Assembly (NCBI RefSeq): GCF_905475465.1
Contig: NC_062259.1
Span: forward strand, 8,132,501-8,196,500
DNA: 64,000 bases
From: Pieris napi
Taxonomy: Eukaryota; Arthropoda; Insecta; Lepidoptera; Pieridae
Reading direction: 5' to 3'
Part shown: piece after piece, positions 60,891-64,000 of the stretch
How positions within the stretch are numbered: the stretch's first letter is position 1
Layout of the letters: each line of letters starts with the position of its first letter
Notes under the pieces: generated by a model
The model's input: only the letters and a program-made list of their open reading frames with translations
Told to the model about the DNA's origin: nothing
Databases searched by the model: none
Translations under genes and position numbers: made by a program

Positions 60891-62859
60891 TGAAAATAGG
60901 ATTCGATAACATTTTTAAATCGTCATTCGTAATAAATAATTGAGTTAATGTCAGCAGACATTAAATTGGATATTTTATTCAAGAAGCGACAACACTATTG
61001 AAATCGACGTAAATATTTATTTTGTACTAAAAAAACTTTGATATGTTACGACTCTGGAAACGCGTCGAGCCTACCTCGTCAGTATTTCTGTGTGACACGA
61101 ATGAATGGACGTAAAACTAAGATCCCTTCTTGACGCCATAACACATATGGCGATATTTGCACCTAAATCATACATTTTACAAGGTAGAAAAAAAATTAAT
61201 TGATGAGCGAGTGCGAAAATAAATTATATGATTATTGACCTTAATTGTAATAGGATAGATTGTAACTGGAGATGGACCATCATTTTGAAGTTCGCCATCT
61301 TTTACCGGTTTAACTGTCTTTAAAGCGATTTTGATAATTACGCATATAAAATAAATTAATGATAATGAAACTATAGACTTTAAGGCAGCCTTCAGTTCAC
61401 AATATATATATTTTTCCTAACATTCTTAAAATTCTTACATAACAAATATTTTGGTCATTTCAATAAAACCAAGGAATTTGATTGGATTTTAACACGAATT
61501 AACAAACTTTTTGTAAATAAAAAACACAAAAGTTTCAGACAGTTTACAACCATTGCCTCCACTATTATCTGGTAAATGATATTGTGGTGTTCTTCTTATA
61601 AGATGTAGTGGACATTGTGTCCCAATGTATGTTCACAACAACGCACTGGCTATGGATATATACATACAACATGTTAAACTAAATGAATTAATTACACCTT
61701 TTAAGCCGATAACTCTTTTGTCTATTTTAGTCAAATTGTTTTTACGCTATGATGAAAAGAGAGATGAGTTTAATCGGTGCAGTTGAAATGAATTATTAAT
61801 TATGAATAATAATCTCCTTGAACAAAAACTTGTCTAAAATTCTTACTACTTACTATTTCGAGATTTTTTCTGTCTTTATAAGCCGGTTAAATAATTAGGA
61901 ATTGGGCAGAGGTTGATAGACGAGAATTTATACAGTGTTGAAAAAATACCTTTGTAATTAAAAATAGTTATAAGATGCAAATTTCGCCCTTCGTATGGTA
62001 ACTATTACTAAACGAGAATGTTTTTGTAGGGGAACGTCTAACAAAACTAAGAGATAATTGTGGGTAAAAGCAACTGTTTAAGGGCCCCGGCAGCACCAAG
62101 CGTCCTCGAGATTTACATCAAAAACGCCATCACGGATATGTAACAATAATGTTTTTTCATGCAAGGGTCATACAATTTGCAGAATTTTCACCTACCTTCT
62201 ACCGGGTTTTAAAACTAAGCCCGCTATAAGCTCCTCTCTTATTGAAGACATAAAGTACAAAATCGTGGTGTACGTCACCTACACACATCACTTAAGATAT
62301 TAATGAGTGCATCCGTAATAGGCGAAACATTGATATGAAATTCAAATTTGTATCGCGGGTCGGAGCGAGCTCTTCTCCATATTTTAGTAGGCAGCAGAGT
62401 GTGAATTAGAGTCTTTTGTTAGCATTTAGAGCGTCAGAGCTGGAAAACAATGTTAAATCGTATCTTAATGTATGTTATTGTCTACGTGCGTATTTGATGC
62501 CTATTGTGTAGAGAACAAAAATAGACGAAACATCCTGATTGTCAGAAATGGATAAATCTTATTAAACTGGCTTGAGGCTGTCGAGAATTTACTTTACATT
62601 TTAAGGTTTTAGTACAGCATAATTGTGAAGTATCTTAAGTGTGCTAGTTGCAAAAATTCAACCGTATTTATTTAGACTTTAGATCACGTTAAAACTACTA
62701 GTTGTTTTATTCTGTTTGTTTGTCATAGTATGTCTACAACTAAATAACTGTAATATTTCCACAAAGCTAACAGAACTCTCACAATAGTAACTAATAAATG
62801 CATACAGCTATTACAAAGAAGTCTGAGTCATCAATACAATTCAAAAGTAAGGTATTGAT
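60891..62859. other. intronic sequence, nothing recognised
   Basis: AT-rich with no gene or known repeat. Confidence 0.4.
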
Positions 62860-63420
62860 CGCGCCTCGAAAAGATTTATAGTTGGTGGCTAGAGAAAGTA
62901 ATTAGCGAAAGCGAAAGAAAGCCGGGCGTCGGAAAAGTCATTGGACATAATTCATAACAAACAGAAATAACGGGAAGTTCGTTCGGCGCGGGTAGGCAAT
63001 GAATAATTCTCTAACTGCTAACACCCTGCGCCCCCTAACGCCCCAGTTGGGCCACCGCGAAAAAAGTACACGACCCGCTCGAGTTTTATAGTCCGGGGAA
63101 AAATAGGAGGTAGCCAAAAATATCTATATACGGCGCATGCAAAAAGTATAAAAAACTACAATCCCGCTCGCATGAATAAGTGAGTGGACCTTCATATAGA
63201 AAAATAAGGAAACAAAATAAAAACGAGGCGTGGGGGATGCACAAGGGGACAGAGGAGGCTGCACCTCAGTCGCCCGGGCCAAATCCTGCGATGCCACTCT
63301 AATAACTAGCGAAAATCTATTCCGCGCGACGATCCAATCTAAGGCTCTACTTTTTCAACTAGCCGATTGCTTCCGCCGATGAATGGCCGATGCTATAACG
63401 ATCAAACTCCGCCACCACGC
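62860..63420. other. large non-repetitive GC-richer island near the window edge
   Basis: About 560 bp with many C- and G-rich words (GCGCCCCCTAACGCCCCAGT, CGCCCGGGCC) and no long frame, matching no repeat I know. It includes a TTTTATAGTCC Hox-like site at about 63084 and CTATATACGG and TATAAAAAAC near 63125-63155. Plausible enhancer or promoter-type DNA of bab; unproven. Confidence 0.3.
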
Positions 63421-64000
63421 TATACATACATTTCAAAGAATTTGTCTGATATATTTAAATCAAGTTAACGTATATATACATTTGTATAATATAAATTAAA
63501 ATATGTAATATAAATAAATCATGCCGTGAAACTGTACGGTAGATATTGATTACCATAATGTTATTGTGCTCGTGAAACAGTCTGTAGTCAATTTCCATTG
63601 GCTCTTTGCCGGAGTTTCATAAATGACGTCTACGAAGAAAAAAACAACAAGTCACCGGTCGTTTTTCAACGCCCGACTGTATATAAATCAAACTTCAACC
63701 AATACAAGTGGAACAAAGTAAACGCAAACACTACCGTCCACTATATGCATATGCATCGCACTAAAATTTCGTTACGAAATTCCCAAACACTTTGGACATC
63801 TGAAGGTTTCATGCATTTAAAAAACCATGTTAGACTAACAACCAATATTAGCATATATTTTTTGATTTGGCTTTTTGTTAATAACACCAAAAAAGTTGTA
63901 ACTGATAGGTTTTATGCATAAAGATCCCCAAGTACTGGCGCGAAAGAATAAAAATATAAAGGAAGAAAAATAACAGCATGATCTGACTAAGGATAAATAA
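63421..64000. other. intronic sequence at the window end
   Basis: AT-rich. The plus-strand frame at 63598-63921 (107 codons) has no recognisable domain; its codons look like composition-driven sequence. Confidence 0.4.

Larger units (their letters stand above)
9763..64000 (-). other. bab: long upstream intron of bab (at least 54 kb), continuing past the window
   Basis: No exon encoding the BTB/POZ domain, normally around 110 residues of strongly conserved sequence, is visible on the minus strand anywhere upstream of the micro-exon. The open frames here are short and unlike known proteins apart from retroelement fragments. The simplest reading is one very long intron. Small coding or 5' UTR exons could be hidden in it, since the 58-nt exon shows that bab has them. 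Long introns in bab are known in insects. Confidence 0.6.

Noticed and set aside
1..64000. A novel multi-gene system, CRISPR array, prophage or gene cluster
   Set aside because: Base composition, introns and repeats are those of an insect genome; no operon-like gene series or regularly spaced repeat array exists.

Overview
The window is animal genomic DNA, almost certainly from a moth or butterfly (Lepidoptera). It is AT-rich and intron-dominated, with no bacterial-style gene packing. It carries interspersed repeats I recognise as typical of lepidopteran genomes: tRNA-derived SINEs, a short non-autonomous Helitron, and LINE tails.

The one gene I can identify with confidence is the 3' part of bric-a-brac (bab), on the minus strand. 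Four coding exons join in frame: 9705-9762, 8116-8382, 6701-6867 and 5770-6261. They have consensus splice sites and compatible phases, and sum to 984 nt (327 codons plus stop). Together they encode the conserved pre-psq segment, the pipsqueak-type helix-turn-helix, the AT-hook region and a long Pro/Ser/Ala-rich C-terminal tail. A likely 3' UTR runs down to overlapping poly(A) signals at 5283-5294. The N-terminal BTB/POZ exon(s) are not visible, so they should lie beyond position 64000.

Positions 9763-64000 therefore read as one very long intron of at least 54 kb, or an intron plus small exons I could not recognise. It holds a patchwork of mobile-element relics: a PIF/Harbinger-like MITE with TTA target duplication (26883-27123), three other inverted-repeat elements (11464-11596, 20956-21073, 38087-38405), a 320-bp Helitron with intact termini (50222-50541), one SINE family in four copies, another SINE inside the short intron at 8383-9704, and fragments of three non-LTR retrotransposon ORFs (24386-24588, 45775-46281, 60566-60890). 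There are also several anonymous dispersed repeats and a short tandem array (58099-58332). Between these lie non-repetitive islands richer in GC (for example 19106-19380, 39340-39780, 40300-40400, 47821-48190, 62860-63420) that could be regulatory elements but have no proven function.

Positions 1-5259, downstream of bab, contain no gene I recognise. They hold a degraded repeat, a perfect 25-bp-stem hairpin and a 120-bp segment closed by a 20-bp inverted repeat.

No bacterial, phage or viral system, CRISPR array or rRNA gene is present. The interest of the window is the architecture of a developmental regulator with a giant intron, in a gene linked to sexual traits in Lepidoptera.
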